DNA of 15,201 nucleotides from Cudoniella acicularis (Eukaryota > Ascomycota > Leotiomycetes > Helotiales > Helotiaceae): contig JAAMPI010001381.1 of the NCBI GenBank assembly GCA_013054445.1, positions 1 through 15,201 of the forward strand, written 5' to 3'. Each line of letters starts with the position of its first letter. Position 1 is the first letter of the stretch. The position numbers were made by a program, and so were the translations under genes. Positions 1-10,129 of this stretch are shown one piece after another. The notes beneath the pieces were generated by a model. That model saw only the letters and a list, made by a program, of their open reading frames with translations. It did not search any database and had not been told where the DNA came from.

Positions 1-1140
1 AGGTAGGTTGAACGTAAGGTCACTTTCTAGCGCTTGACTTTCAAAAAGTTCAGACGAAAATGACTAAATTTAGATTCATGATGCTCATAGTTGGACAGCG
101 ATTCTCAGTCGCGAATCGTGATATGCAAGCTGCCAGGGGAAACCGTATATCAAGATACCGGCTGGGGACAGTTGAGACAGTTAAACGCACCAAAGAAAAT
201 GAGGACTTAAACGCCCTTTTAAACAAAATTTTGAGGTCATCATAAGGTAACCTCCTCAAACAAGTACCTTACACTTGGGGAATAGTCCTCGATTAGAACC
301 TGAAAACCGTTGGTGAGCTCCAAGTCGGGGCCTTTCCCTGGCCTCCCGTTCACTCATCTGAATCAAAACAAGACCGAACTGATCTGAAACATCCAGGGGC
401 ATGAGCGCCACCGGATTGTACTAGTCCAAAAGTGGCTTGGTCGCCTCGGCTGATCTTTAGCCGCATGGCACGTGATTCAATATTTGATATCAAAATGTTT
501 CTTGTTTTGAGAAGCAATGCAGAGAATGGATTTCCCTTTGGACGCGCTCATTCGACCTTTCAATTCGTGTCGCGATCTCTGCAGTCAATTGAAGGCGATC
601 CGCGTGATGTTAACACGCACGGAGCTGCGTTGCCGATAAGCTGGGCCAGACTGCGCGGGCGGAACGCAAACGCAGCCAGGAGCCTGCCACACACCTACTT
701 GGCTCCGGAGACGATCCCAAGCACCGCAGGACTCAGCAGCGACCAGCTGAATGGGGCACGGTGTGATATTGAGCGACCTCATCTCTCAGGGGCAGCGTCA
801 TGCAGAAAGGGTAGGTAGAAACCAAGGTTGAAGGCTCAGAGGCTTGAACTTTGAAGGCATCTGCTCGTCCAAAGGAGGCGGCCTTGCGCGGCTACGAAAT
901 GAGCTCGTCGAGTGCTCTGTCCGGTGTGGGTGTCCGTTCTGCGCTCTCCGGCCTCTCCCTCGCCCGTCTGCACCAAAAGGTGGGCACTGCTGCTGGGCTC
1001 TGCAACTGGAGTGGCCCTTGCTGCAGGAATGCAAGCTCCTCGCGCGGAGTGCTGCCCTCAGGACCTGAGGTTTGTTGCTCTGCCAGTGTGCCAGTGTGCC
1101 AGTCGTAGCAGCTTCCTCCTAGCAAGCTTGCCCGCTTAGC
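1..1140. other. Region with no recognisable gene
   Basis: Neither strand shows a convincing coding region. The longest open frame, 432-818 on the plus strand, gives a composition-driven peptide with no motif that I recognise and no matching splice structure. The part from about 600 to 1140 is GC-rich and contains a short tandem repeat at 1081-1104. It may belong to the promoter of the downstream HMG-box gene. The region could also hold a non-coding transcript, but nothing in the sequence shows one. Confidence 0.5.
1081..1104. repeat. Period-8 tandem repeat, three copies
   Basis: The unit TGCCAGTG occurs three times head to tail (1081-1088, 1089-1096, 1097-1104), and the last copy ends in C instead of G. 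It lies upstream of the inferred leader of the NHP6 gene. It may be a simple slippage repeat or a cluster of protein-binding sites. The sequence alone does not decide between these. Confidence 0.7.
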
Positions 1141-1146
1141 TGCCAG

Positions 1147-1151
1147 CCAAT
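1147..1151 (+). promoter_or_regulatory. CCAAT box upstream of the NHP6 leader
   Basis: A CCAAT pentamer lies about 140 bp upstream of the first inferred 5'-UTR exon of the HMG-box gene, which is a usual distance for the fungal HAP/CBC complex. A pentamer is expected often by chance, so this is only a positional suggestion. Confidence 0.35.
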
Positions 1152-1287
1152 AGGAAGTGAGCGCTGATGGGAAGAAGGCACGCAGTGATCGCAGCAGGCC
1201 GTAGCCAGACTAACGAGGTCCTGCCTTACTATTACCCTCCCACCACCCGCCGCCCAGCGCACTCCCTCTCTCACAGCCAAATCTCCT

Positions 1288-1916
1288 CCTCACCCAAATA
1301 CTCGCGGCGACTTCCAGTACCAACACACACAGCAAACCTCGCACTGTGAGTCTCCCATACCCAAAACTTCCCCTTCTCCAGCTTCCTATCGCCTCGCGTG
1401 CCTCGTGCGCGCGAATCGCCAACTTGATTGGATCGTTTACCACCACCAACGCGCGCAATTGCTCGCATTTTGCGCTTCTCGTCATCTTGCTGGCGATGCC
1501 TCCAAGCTGGTCGGCGCGTCTCTGTCGCGATCCTCTTTTGTTGATATCATTCTCGGGGCAACGCTGACTGGGAGCGCTGCGCTCTAGGTCCACCACAGTC
1601 CTCAATTCTTGATCTACACAAAAAATCCCTTCGATGTAAGTCTATTACATCTCTTTTCATGTTCCAAGATGCGCATTTCGCGATAGTCATGGAGTTGTCG
1701 GCTTTGCGACCGGTGTGCGCTCACCTTTACCAAACTCCTCTACAACAACAAAACCGAGTACCACCAGCATCTACTTAATAGTCTCGATCTCAACTATCAA
1801 CCACCACCACCACCACCGACGCTTTTTAAGATCGCAATTTGCTCGTCGCAATCTTCTTCTCTATCAGTTGCTGACAACAATTGATTTCACCAGAATTACC
1901 ATCATACACCGTCACC
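1288..1916 (+). promoter_or_regulatory. NHP6 5' leader with two inferred UTR introns
   Basis: Two good introns can be placed upstream of the NHP6 start. The first runs from GTGAGT at 1346 to CTCTAG ending at 1587, with a GCTGACT branch-like site at 1563-1569. The second runs from GTAAGT at 1636 to TTTCACCAG ending at 1893, with CTGAC at 1871-1875. Removing both leaves exon pieces (up to 1345, 1588-1635, 1894-1916) that hold no ATG, although the unspliced stretch has several. One of these, the ATG at 1715, opens a 69-codon frame that overlaps the real start. The left end, the transcription start, is only a guess. The introns are inferred from splice signals and not proven. Confidence 0.6.
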
Positions 1917-2398
1917 ATGCCTAAGGAGAAGACCACCAAGCGTGCTGCTACCAAGCGCACCGAGAAGAAGAAGAAGGGTCAGTTCACTCCGGGGCGCACT
2001 GTCGCTGCTACAATGCTAATTCTTTCCAGATCCTAATGCCCCCAAGCGTGGTCTTTCAGCCTACATGTTCTTTGCCAACGAGCAACGTGAGAATGTCCGT
2101 GAGGAGAACCCGGGAATCAGCTTCGGTATGTCCTGTCACAACCATCTCGATTAACCTATGCTGATGCGCACAAACAGGTCAAGTCGGCAAGGTTCTTGGT
2201 GAGCGATGGAAGGCTCTCAACGACAAGCAGCGTGCTCCATATGAAGCCAAAGCTGCACAGGATAAGAAGAGATACGAGGATGAGAAAGCCAGCTATAACG
2301 TAAGTGCTGACGAGCCTGTGGGCGTTCGCAAGCGTACTGCAAGAGGTACTAATAGGAACGTCGCACAGGCTGATGCCGAAGAGGAAGAGTCTTCTTAG
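1917..2398 (+). CDS. NHP6: NHP6-type HMG-box chromatin protein
   Basis: This is a small architectural DNA-binding protein of 102 residues. It belongs to the single-HMG-box family that bends DNA without sequence specificity, and in yeast it assists FACT in the nucleus. Exons are 1917-1977, 2030-2125, 2178-2299 and 2369-2398. All three introns (52, 52 and 69 bp) have GT...AG ends, with branch-like TGCTAAT, TGCTGAT and TACTAAT. Residues 1-20 form a basic tail ending in KKKK. The HMG box follows at about residues 21-93: [15 protein letters not shown] at its start, the core [15 protein letters not shown], then [12 protein letters not shown] short acidic tail ends in EEEESS. The start has a strong context (CACCATGCC) and the length fits the fungal family. 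Codon use is biased, as in a highly expressed gene. The long spliced leader suggests regulated or high expression. I am sure of the family; paralogue naming is by resemblance. Confidence 0.96.
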
Positions 2399-3989
2399 AT
2401 GGCTTGATTTCTCTGACTTCACGTTTTCGACATTACTCAGGCCTGGATTTGTCACTTCATATCTGGGCTTCCATGTGACGTGCTCTCACGAGCGCCTGGC
2501 CGGCTTTTCTCGTTTTCTTTGGGATGGGGGGTGTTTCTGCAAGGGAATGGACGTACTTTGTGTTTCTTTTTGCTCTGGAGGATGACCATAACGATCGACC
2601 TATGGAGGACGCCTGTCACGGGATGTGATCTGGCACAAGATCATCATTGAATACGTTTTTATGATCTGGGAATGCGACAGTGACGTCGATCTGTCTAGCA
2701 ATCCAACGATGCGTATCAATGATATCTTCTGTATTCTAGCTTTCTCATTGAACTGTGCCACTACCATCTCAAATCTCAAGATGCATGTGACGTTGCAGTG
2801 TAAGCTCTTTCTATCTTATACCATTATTATATTTCGCCTTTTGTGAACGTTTTGAGGCATGTCCTAAATAGGAGCGGTGGTCAGCGAAGATACACCTCAT
2901 TTACATGTTTGCCTGGCTGCCTCACCCTGACGCGTCAAGACCGCGTTTCGGCAACTTTTCTTCTACTGCCAACTTGTGACTCGAACTAAAAAAAACACAC
3001 CATGAATTCAAATCTGACATGTCTACTGCCCTTCACAGCAGAAGGTATCGACAAATCACTGCACTGGTCCTAAAGGAGACTGCCAGCTCACTGAGTTGCA
3101 GTGGGACTGGCCCAGACGGAGAAAAGCTGAGCAATCCCCATTTGACTTGTCCTTTCAGTGGCAAGAACCTTCTAGATAACACTACGTTCTCTAGGGAGTT
3201 GGCTGTTTTTGAACCAGTTGCCACAGAAGTCAGTGGCCTCTGAGATCATGCCATGCAGCTTCCCACGTCAAGACAGCATGAAGGGCCTCCAGCAGACAGC
3301 TCCCATCCTAAAAAATGGCTGCGTGTCTTTGCTGATACAGTACTCTCACCCGACGTACAGCAGCAGTCAGACCTCCCATCCAGCGCACTGTTGTGTACCC
3401 CAAAGGTTTGTAAGATTCCATTTCAATTGTTCGAGTACTTGGACTTGCAGATGGAGAAGAGTGGTGGGTTGCCGCCGAGATAAATCTTCTAAAAACCCTG
3501 TTTCCTTGGCAAATATTCTATTTACCGTTCATCGATTCCATTTCCTCGGCAGTACGAGGCCAAATCCTTTTTGCCTGTCTCTGCTGGCGCCAGTGAGGCA
3601 AGTTGCTGCTGGATGAAGTTCACACCCTCTTAATGGGGGGACAGCTAATTTATCTGCGGATACTCTCCCATGATCATCAGCCGTGTGGGAAAGCCTTGTA
3701 CTATTCGTTCGTCGCTTCATGAAATGCATGCTGTGGTATGCTCTGCATCGTGGCAGCACCAAAAGCCGGCCTTTTCAGTGGAGACTGCACGAATGGTTCG
3801 CCGTTACATGCATGACCTCGTTAGGTGCATGAAAAGCGACCTCGCATTGGAAGTCTAAAAGTATTGTCCAGATTTCTTTGCCAAACCTTCGAGCCTCGAC
3901 ACGTCAGAGTTCTCTGCTACATATCAAAATACTCCATAATCAATTGCGGAGCCGCTCCCCGGATCCTAGAAAGAGACAGTGCCCTCATT
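2399..3989. other. 1.6 kb intergenic region without a recognisable gene
   Basis: This holds the NHP6 3'-UTR and the promoter of the next plus-strand gene. Open frames such as 3019-3243 and 3209-3616 (plus) give peptides with no familiar motif, and I can link none of them by introns into a longer product. Two CRE/ATF-like sites are visible: TGACGTCG at 2681 and the perfect palindrome TGACGCGTCA at 2928-2937. The gap is large for a compact fungal genome, so a non-coding RNA or a fast-evolving small protein is possible but not shown. Confidence 0.5.
2928..2937. promoter_or_regulatory. Perfect palindrome TGACGCGTCA
   Basis: This 10-bp perfect palindrome joins two TGACG half sites, as bound by bZIP factors, around a central ACGCGT, the MluI cell-cycle box. 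It is about 530 bp past the NHP6 stop and about 1.05 kb before the next coding region. A regulatory role is inferred only from the motif. Confidence 0.3.
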
Positions 3990-6305
3990 ATGGTTCCCAC
4001 TCCTCAACAACTTCAGGAATGCTTATCAACGCGGCGCTCGATGCTACCTCCCGAGGCGCACTGACTGATGTCTGCGCTGTGCGGATGGAGGAGTTGTTTG
4101 GGTGCTGGCAGGAGGCGAAGCGGGCAGACAAGGTCGCTGCACAACTCTTGTCTCTCCGGACAGACCTGGATCCGGAATACTATGAGAACATCTCAGCCGT
4201 TCTCAAGGAAGTCGAATGTTCAAGCCGACTACTCCGAGATCTCTACGACCTTTTCCCCATCTACCGCACTCGAGTTCCGGTTGTCCTTTACTACCTCAAT
4301 GTGATCCTCCCTACCTTATGCAAGACCATGCGGGACATGATGATCTATATCGATAACGCGGATCTTCCAACAAGAACACAATGGAGATTGATGACCGAAC
4401 GCTTAGGGGACCAAGGAGGAATGACGTTGGCACAACGCTTTGCCATGTATTGTGAAGCCCTAGTCCAAACTGTTCGGCTACTGAGCAGGTGTGGCAAGAC
4501 ATCAATAATGTGATTGGTTCAATTCTGATGGCTGCAAGCAGATCTCCTACCTACGATCCGACGTCGCTGGAACTTTTGCGCGTGAGGCACATGCGCTTGA
4601 GGAAACTTCAAGGCATTCCAGGTACGCGCTGAAGCCAAAGTGCCTCTCACGAAGTACTATAGAGGGAGATCATGGATCAATCACTTATTCCTTTCGTTGT
4701 GACAGACCCACAGGTTCAAATTGTGCCTCATCGTGCCCCTCCTTTGCCGAGCGCAGCTGAGCTAGAGGTAGTTCTCCTTTGCTCCTTATTCAAGCATTTA
4801 TAACAAGTCTTACAGGAGAAGCGTCGCCATTGGGCAGAAAAAATATTTGACGATCAGCCCCATGCTTCCACTGGATTGAAACATAGGCGAGGGTGAGTTG
4901 TGCTTGCGACCCGAAAGGCGTGTTGGCGATCGCCTCAGCCTCATGTGCATCAGCGTTGCATTGGTCAATTGGATGCTGACGATAATCGCTAGTTCGAAAT
5001 GCTTTGGGCCCCCTATGGTTGACTCAAGGCTTGGAATTCCTCCAGGCTCAACTGTTTTATTTAAACTGTAAGTATTATTTCATTACCCTCGGTATTAATT
5101 TTGATATTTCTGAACCATTGCTGTCGATATTACATCTGAGGTGGTATTAGATATCACTTGAGGGTATTTTTTGCCTTTTCCTGCTTGTTTACCATCAACG
5201 TCTCCACATCTAGATTCTTTGTGCTTCTCTTTTCATTTGCTTCATCAAACCCTTCTATAAAACTAATAAATTGCTTAGTCCATTCGATAAAAACCGCCTC
5301 AGCGTAACCCTGTACCTCCACGCCGAAGGCGCAGATGTAACCCGACTGCTTTGTCGCTGGATGGACCGCTACTTCAACCCCTTATATTCCTGTTATGGCG
5401 TACACGAACTTTGTGTGCGACGAAAAGGATCTTCACTTCAATTCCGCCGCTGGAGCAGCGGCAGAGCCCATTCAGCACTCTGGATGGCACTATTTTTCAA
5501 AACCTGGGAACGTATGTTACCCCCTTTTCAATATTCTCGCCCACCTACATATCTCTACCAATATTAAGCCTCGCAGGAATGGTCCTCTTCCACCAAGCTT
5601 TCGTGGCACTAAAAGCCAGATGTCCATTGACCATCAACGTAAATCCCGATGACTACAGTCTCGCTGGCGAAAAAGTCCTCTTCAGGGGGTAGGTCTCCTA
5701 TACCCTTTTACACACACGCGCGCAACTGACACACGCCTTTCTTGACAGCCAAATAATCGACGACGCTTCGAGCACTCTCTCGCCGTTATTCAAGACAAGA
5801 AATGCTTTGGTCTCCGCCTCCACGCTGCAGTCTGGAACGGCGAGCTGCGCAAATGCCCCGTGTGGACCGCTTTTGGTATTTCCTCCTTTCCTTTAACTTC
5901 GACTTTTTGTGTAAGGAGAGGCGCTGATCAACAGTCCCGGCAGTAACATATCAATCCGCGTCCGACCAGTGGATGCAACGTCGCAGCAGCCACCGCATCT
6001 GGCTCAAGGATATCTACCCGTATGTTTTCTGCGGGAATTATAAGAAGAAGCGGCAGATGAGGAAGCATGGGGAGTTTGAGATTTATTTTGTGGATCGGCG
6101 GGGTGGGTTTTCCCCTTTCCCCCTCCTCTTTTTTTTGCTGCTTTTGATTTTTTGAATGGAGAATGCTGATAGGGGTGGGAATACAGCCGCGGATGCCTTC
6201 GAAGAGGTGTTCATGGAAGAAGAAAAGGACGATAAGGCGATGGTTAAGGTGCCGCCGAGCGCGCCTGACGGACCTGCTGCTGTGGTGATGGAATGTGACA
6301 GCTGA
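3990..6305 (+). CDS. Conserved fungal protein of unknown function, frame broken
   Basis: I do not know a function. Ten exons can be chained: (3990 or 4019)-4488, 4542-4621, 4706-4767, 4816-4892, 4993-5067, 5279-5511, 5577-5688, 5749-5875, 5944-6102 and 6187-6305. All junctions are GT...AG with agreeing phases. The product would be about 504-514 residues. The N-terminal third looks helical, with DPEYYENISAVLKEVE and then LYYLNVILPTLCKTMRD. A Trp/Cys/Arg-rich C-terminal half follows, with HELCVRRKGSSLQFRRW, AAVWNGELRKCPVWTAF and DIYPYVFCGNY. I see no signal peptide, membrane segment or catalytic motif. From memory, unchecked, similar proteins are widespread in Pezizomycotina. Exon 5749-5875 begins in the frame GQIIDD but must continue one frame over as FEHSLAVIQDKKCFG, so one base is missing near 5765-5768. 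The summed exon length (1514 from 4019) is likewise one short of a multiple of three. The start is uncertain: ATG 4019 is in frame, but ATG 3990 (MVPTPQQLQECL) would fit if one more base is missing near 4024. Confidence 0.82.
5765..5768 (+). other. Single-base frame break in the unknown gene
   Basis: Intron 5689-5748 has a GTAGGT donor, an AACTGAC branch and a GACAG acceptor. It joins ...EKVLFRG to QIIDD. After the second Asp codon the frame runs into a different peptide. The frame one base over gives FEHSLAVIQDKKCFGLRLHAAVW and fits the phase of the following exon. One T added to the TT at 5767-5768 would reconcile the two. Confidence 0.75.
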
Positions 6306-7073
6306 TCCTCTTCGATCATCCACCTGTTGATATACTCGTTCTTTTTTCTTTGTTCGACCGATGATTTTCGCTCATATTCAGGAGGTACCTCGTCAAATTG
6401 TTGGTCATATTAGAGGCGTCCGATGTTCGATTTTGTGATTTCATTTAATTCGATAGTACGGGTTTTATACCGACAGGAGGTAATAGCTACAGACACTCTG
6501 GCTGGCCGCTTACAGGAGGCTTTGTTTGTACGATTGATTCGTTTGAGCTTCTGTTCTATTATATTCTGTTCTCTGTTCTTGGTTTTCAAATCGAGTTTGA
6601 AATGAATGGGTTTAGTTTGGGCGAGATTGATACCCTTAATTTGTATTCTGCTTTGTTATTTTTGGAAGGGAGTGATGCCTTTAACGTACTTAAACTGATG
6701 GAAATACCTTCTTACTCTTATCAACTGTTGTGGCCTGTTCGTGACCATAAATGGAAAGAAAATTGCGGGCGAAGAGAGAGAAATAATACCCCTCATGACG
6801 CTATGACGTGATTTTTCTTAAAATTGTATTAATGATCGATACTGTAAGTAAATTTGAAGACAAAAGCCAAGTTGGTAAGTTATGACGATGTTGACAAATT
6901 GGGGCTTGTTTCAGGGACTTTGATCCCTGAAATTAGGCTTGCCGGGGTCGCGAGAAACCCGCTTCAGTGTGCCACCAAACGCGCTTACAGCATCTAAATT
7001 TCAAAAGAGCTTCAAAAATCAACACAACCTCTACCCCACCATCCCTCTCTTAGACACTCACAGATCCGCCAAA
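6306..7073. other. Intergenic region before DIS3
   Basis: This AT-rich spacer holds the 3'-UTR of the unknown gene and the DIS3 promoter. No coding region is supported. A CRE-like TGACGT is at 6804-6809. Just before the DIS3 start, 7020-7073 is CA/CT-rich and free of ATG, as expected of a fungal leader. No TATA box at a meaningful distance stands out. Confidence 0.5.
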
Positions 7074-10000
7074 ATGACGAGTCTTAAGAGATCGCTAGCA
7101 TCCGACCCATACGCCTCTAATATCTCAAGCAAGGTCTACGTGCGATCAACAAAGAGTGGCAAGGTCCAGAAAATTGTTCGCGAATTGTACCTACGGCAAG
7201 ATATTCCCTGTTCTTCGAAGCTTTGCACGACTTGCATTAAGACTGCGCCGAGGGATGCTAGCGGTAATTGTAAGTCATATGGAAGAAAGTATTTCTGCGA
7301 TCAAAAAGCTAATGTATTTTCAACCCAGTACCGCCATTCGTTCTCTCTGAAAAGCCAGCCGGAACCAAGAAATACCCCCAAGGACACTACCTCATACCCG
7401 ATACGAATGCGCTGCTCAACGCCCTCGACCTTTTCGAACAAACCTCCGCTTTCTACGATGTTATAATACTACAGACCGTGCTTGAGGAACTACGCAATCG
7501 ATCATTGCCACTCTACAATCGCCTTATTGGACTCACAAAGAGCGAAGACAAACGCTTTTATGTCTTTTTCAATGATTTCAGACTGGAGACTTACGTGGTT
7601 AGGGATGTGGGCGAGAGTATCAATGATAGGAATGATCGCGCTGTCAGAAGAGCCGTCAAGTGGTACACTGAACATCTCACGCAAGCTGTCAAGGGGGCGG
7701 GCACAAAGGCAGCAAAGATACCTGCAGTGGTCATGCTTAGTGACGACAAGGAAAACTTGAAGAAGGCGAAGAAAGATGGCATCGATGCATGCTCGCTCAA
7801 AAACTATGTCGAAGGACTAGAGAATGCGGATCAGCTGCTAGATATGATTAGTGTGGTGAAGGAGGGGAGAGAATTAAGAGATGCGAAGACAGCCGAGGCT
7901 CTTTATGAGGAGTACTTTTCGGTTTCAAAGATGATGACTGGTGTCAAGAATGGCACTTTACATCAGGGAATTTTCAATGTTTCGCCATACAATTATTTAG
8001 AAGGATCGATTAAAGTTCCGGCATTCGACAAGTCGCTACTGATTTTGGGCCGGGAGAACATCAACAGGTCTGTTCAAGGAGACGTGGTGGTTGTGGAAGT
8101 GCTCCCGAGGGACCAATGGAAGGAACCTTCGACCAAAATCATTGAAGAGGAGACTATGAACAAGGATGAGAATGCTGATGCCGAAGAAGGAGAAGCTGTT
8201 GTTACAGAGAGGGAACGAAAAGCGCTCCAAGAAGAAGTTAAGAAAGTTCACAGCAAGAGTTCGGAGGGTCGACCGCAACCTACAGCGAGAGTAGTAGGCG
8301 TGGTTAAGCGGAATTGGAGGCAGTATGTTGGACATGTGGATGAATCGTCAGTCAGCCAGTCTATCAAGGAGAGCAGGAAACAACAAACGGTCTTCTTAAT
8401 ACCCATGGATAAAAGGATACCGAAGATTCGTGTCAGAACAAGACAGGCTGGGGAAATTATTGGGAAGCGGGTTTTGGTTACTATCGATTCCTGGGACCGA
8501 GACTCGAGATATCCAGTCGGCCATTTCGTCCGTTCACTGGGAGACCTCGAGACTAAAGGCGCTGAGACGGAAGCCCTTCTTCTAGAGTACGACGTCCAGT
8601 ACAGGCCATTCCCCAAAGCTGTTCTGGACTGCTTACCAACAGAAGGTCATGATTGGAAGGTACCTGCTAACACAGATGATCCTGGCTGGAAAGACCGTCG
8701 GGATCTTCGTGGGCTTCAAATATGCAGTATCGACCCTATCGGATGTCAAGATATCGATGATGCTTTACACGCTCGTCCACTACCAAATGGCAATTTTGAG
8801 GTTGGCGTTCATATTGCAGATGTGTCACATTTTGTGAAGCCAAATAATGCCATGGACGCAGAGGCAAGTATACGAGGCACGACAGTCTACCTCGTGGACA
8901 AACGCATTGACATGTTGCCAATGCTTCTCGGTACGGATCTATGTTCTTTGAAGCCATATGTCGAGCGTTATGCATTTTCTGCAATATGGGAAATCACCCC
9001 GGAAGCCGAAATTGTCAAGTCAGATTTCACCAAGTCAGTTATCAAGTCAAGAGAAGCTTTTAGTTACGAACAAGCTCAAATCAGAGTCGATGATGCTTCG
9101 CAACAAGACGAGTTGACTCAAGCCATGCGTACTCTACTCATGCTTTCAAAGAAGTTCAAGCAAAAGCGTATGGATGCCGGAGCTCTAAGCTTATCCTCGC
9201 CAGAGGTTAGAGTAGAGATGGAATCGGAGACCTCGGATCCTATTGATGTCAAGACGAAAAAGCACCTCGCGACTATGTCTCTGGTCGAAGAGTTTATGTT
9301 ACTCGCCAACACAAGTGTAGCAGCCAAGATCTACGAAGCCTTCCCACAAACCGCAATACTTCGTCGACACGGGGCTCCTCCCAAAACCAATTTTGAAGAG
9401 CTTGCCAACCAACTCAAAGTCAAGCGAGGCCTCGAATTGCGTACTTCCTCATCAAAAGAACTAGCAGACTCCTTAGACAGCTGTGTCGACCCCGGTGAGC
9501 CTTTCTTTAACACCCTCGTCCGCATCATGGCAACCCGCTGTATGATGTCCGCGGAATACTTCTGCTCAGGCACCCAAGCGTACCCCGAATTCCGCCACTA
9601 CGGCCTTGCCTCCGAAATCTATACGCATTTTACCTCCCCTATCAGACGCTACGCCGATTTAGTAGCGCATCGCCAACTCGCGGCAGCAATCGACTACGAA
9701 CCACTCGCTGCCAGCGTCCGCAGCAAAGGCAAGCTCGAGCTCGTCTGCAAAAACATCAACGTCCGCCACCGAAACGCGCAACAAGCTGGTCGTGCCTCCA
9801 TCGAATACTATGTTGGTCAAGCTCTCAAAGGCCGCATAGTTGAGGAAGAAGGCTTTGTCATGAAAGTCTTCTCCAACGGATTCGTTGTCTTCGTACCGAG
9901 ATTCGGAATCGAGAGTTTGATTCGATTGCGGGATTTGGCGGAGCCGGAACCGGAGAGCGTGTTTGATGCTGAGGAGTATGTGTTGAGAACGAGTGGGAGT

Positions 10001-10129
10001 CGGGTGGTGGAGGTGGGGTTGTTTGATAAGGTTGTTGTGCGGATTAGTGATGTGAAGGAGGAGAGTACGGGGAAGAGGAAGGTGAAGTTGGAGTTGGTTA
10101 AGGTGGGGGAAGTAGATACCCATGAATAA
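7074..10129 (+). CDS. DIS3: DIS3/Rrp44, exosome 3'-5' exonuclease and endonuclease
   Basis: This is the catalytic subunit of the RNA exosome, which degrades and trims rRNA, snRNA and mRNA 3' ends in nucleus and cytoplasm. Exons are 7074-7269 and 7329-10129. The 59-bp intron (GTAAGT, branch GCTAAT, CCCAG) splits a Leu codon. The protein has 998 residues; the yeast protein is close to 1000. Order of parts: CR3 cysteine motif C46, C51, C54; PIN domain about residues 80-230 with acidic residues D90, E119, D165 and D205, so the endonuclease site looks intact; CSD1 about 274-325; an acidic linker 338-371; CSD2 about 385-470; RNB domain about 523-860 with D534, D540, D542 and D543 in IDPIGCQDIDD, so the exonuclease site also looks intact; and HFTSPIRRYADLVAHRQL at 832-849. 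A C-terminal S1 domain lies at about 892-985. Start ATG 7074 has an AAAATGA context and follows an ATG-free leader. No frame break is seen over 3 kb. Identification is very secure. Confidence 0.98.

Noticed and set aside
432..818. 128-codon open frame in the left flank
   Set aside because: No motif, no splice partner, no homology that I recognise, and antisense frames of similar quality overlap it.
1715..1924. 69-codon frame with a His run overlapping the NHP6 start
   Set aside because: Its ATG lies in an inferred 5'-UTR intron and the His run comes from a CAC/ACC simple repeat. It is better seen as an intronic frame than a gene.
2974..2998. tRNA-like B-box (GTTCGAGTC on the minus strand) next to an A/T run
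   Set aside because: The flanking bases do not form a T stem and no A box or acceptor pairing is found.
3209..3616. 135-codon plus-strand frame in the intergenic gap
   Set aside because: Low-complexity, Ser/Cys-rich translation without a domain, competing with several overlapping frames. It is most likely chance.
4505..4535. T-arm-like hairpin around GGTTCAATTCTGAT
   Set aside because: It lies inside a coding-gene intron, no acceptor stem or anticodon arm can be completed, and the CTGAT is better explained as the intron branch site.
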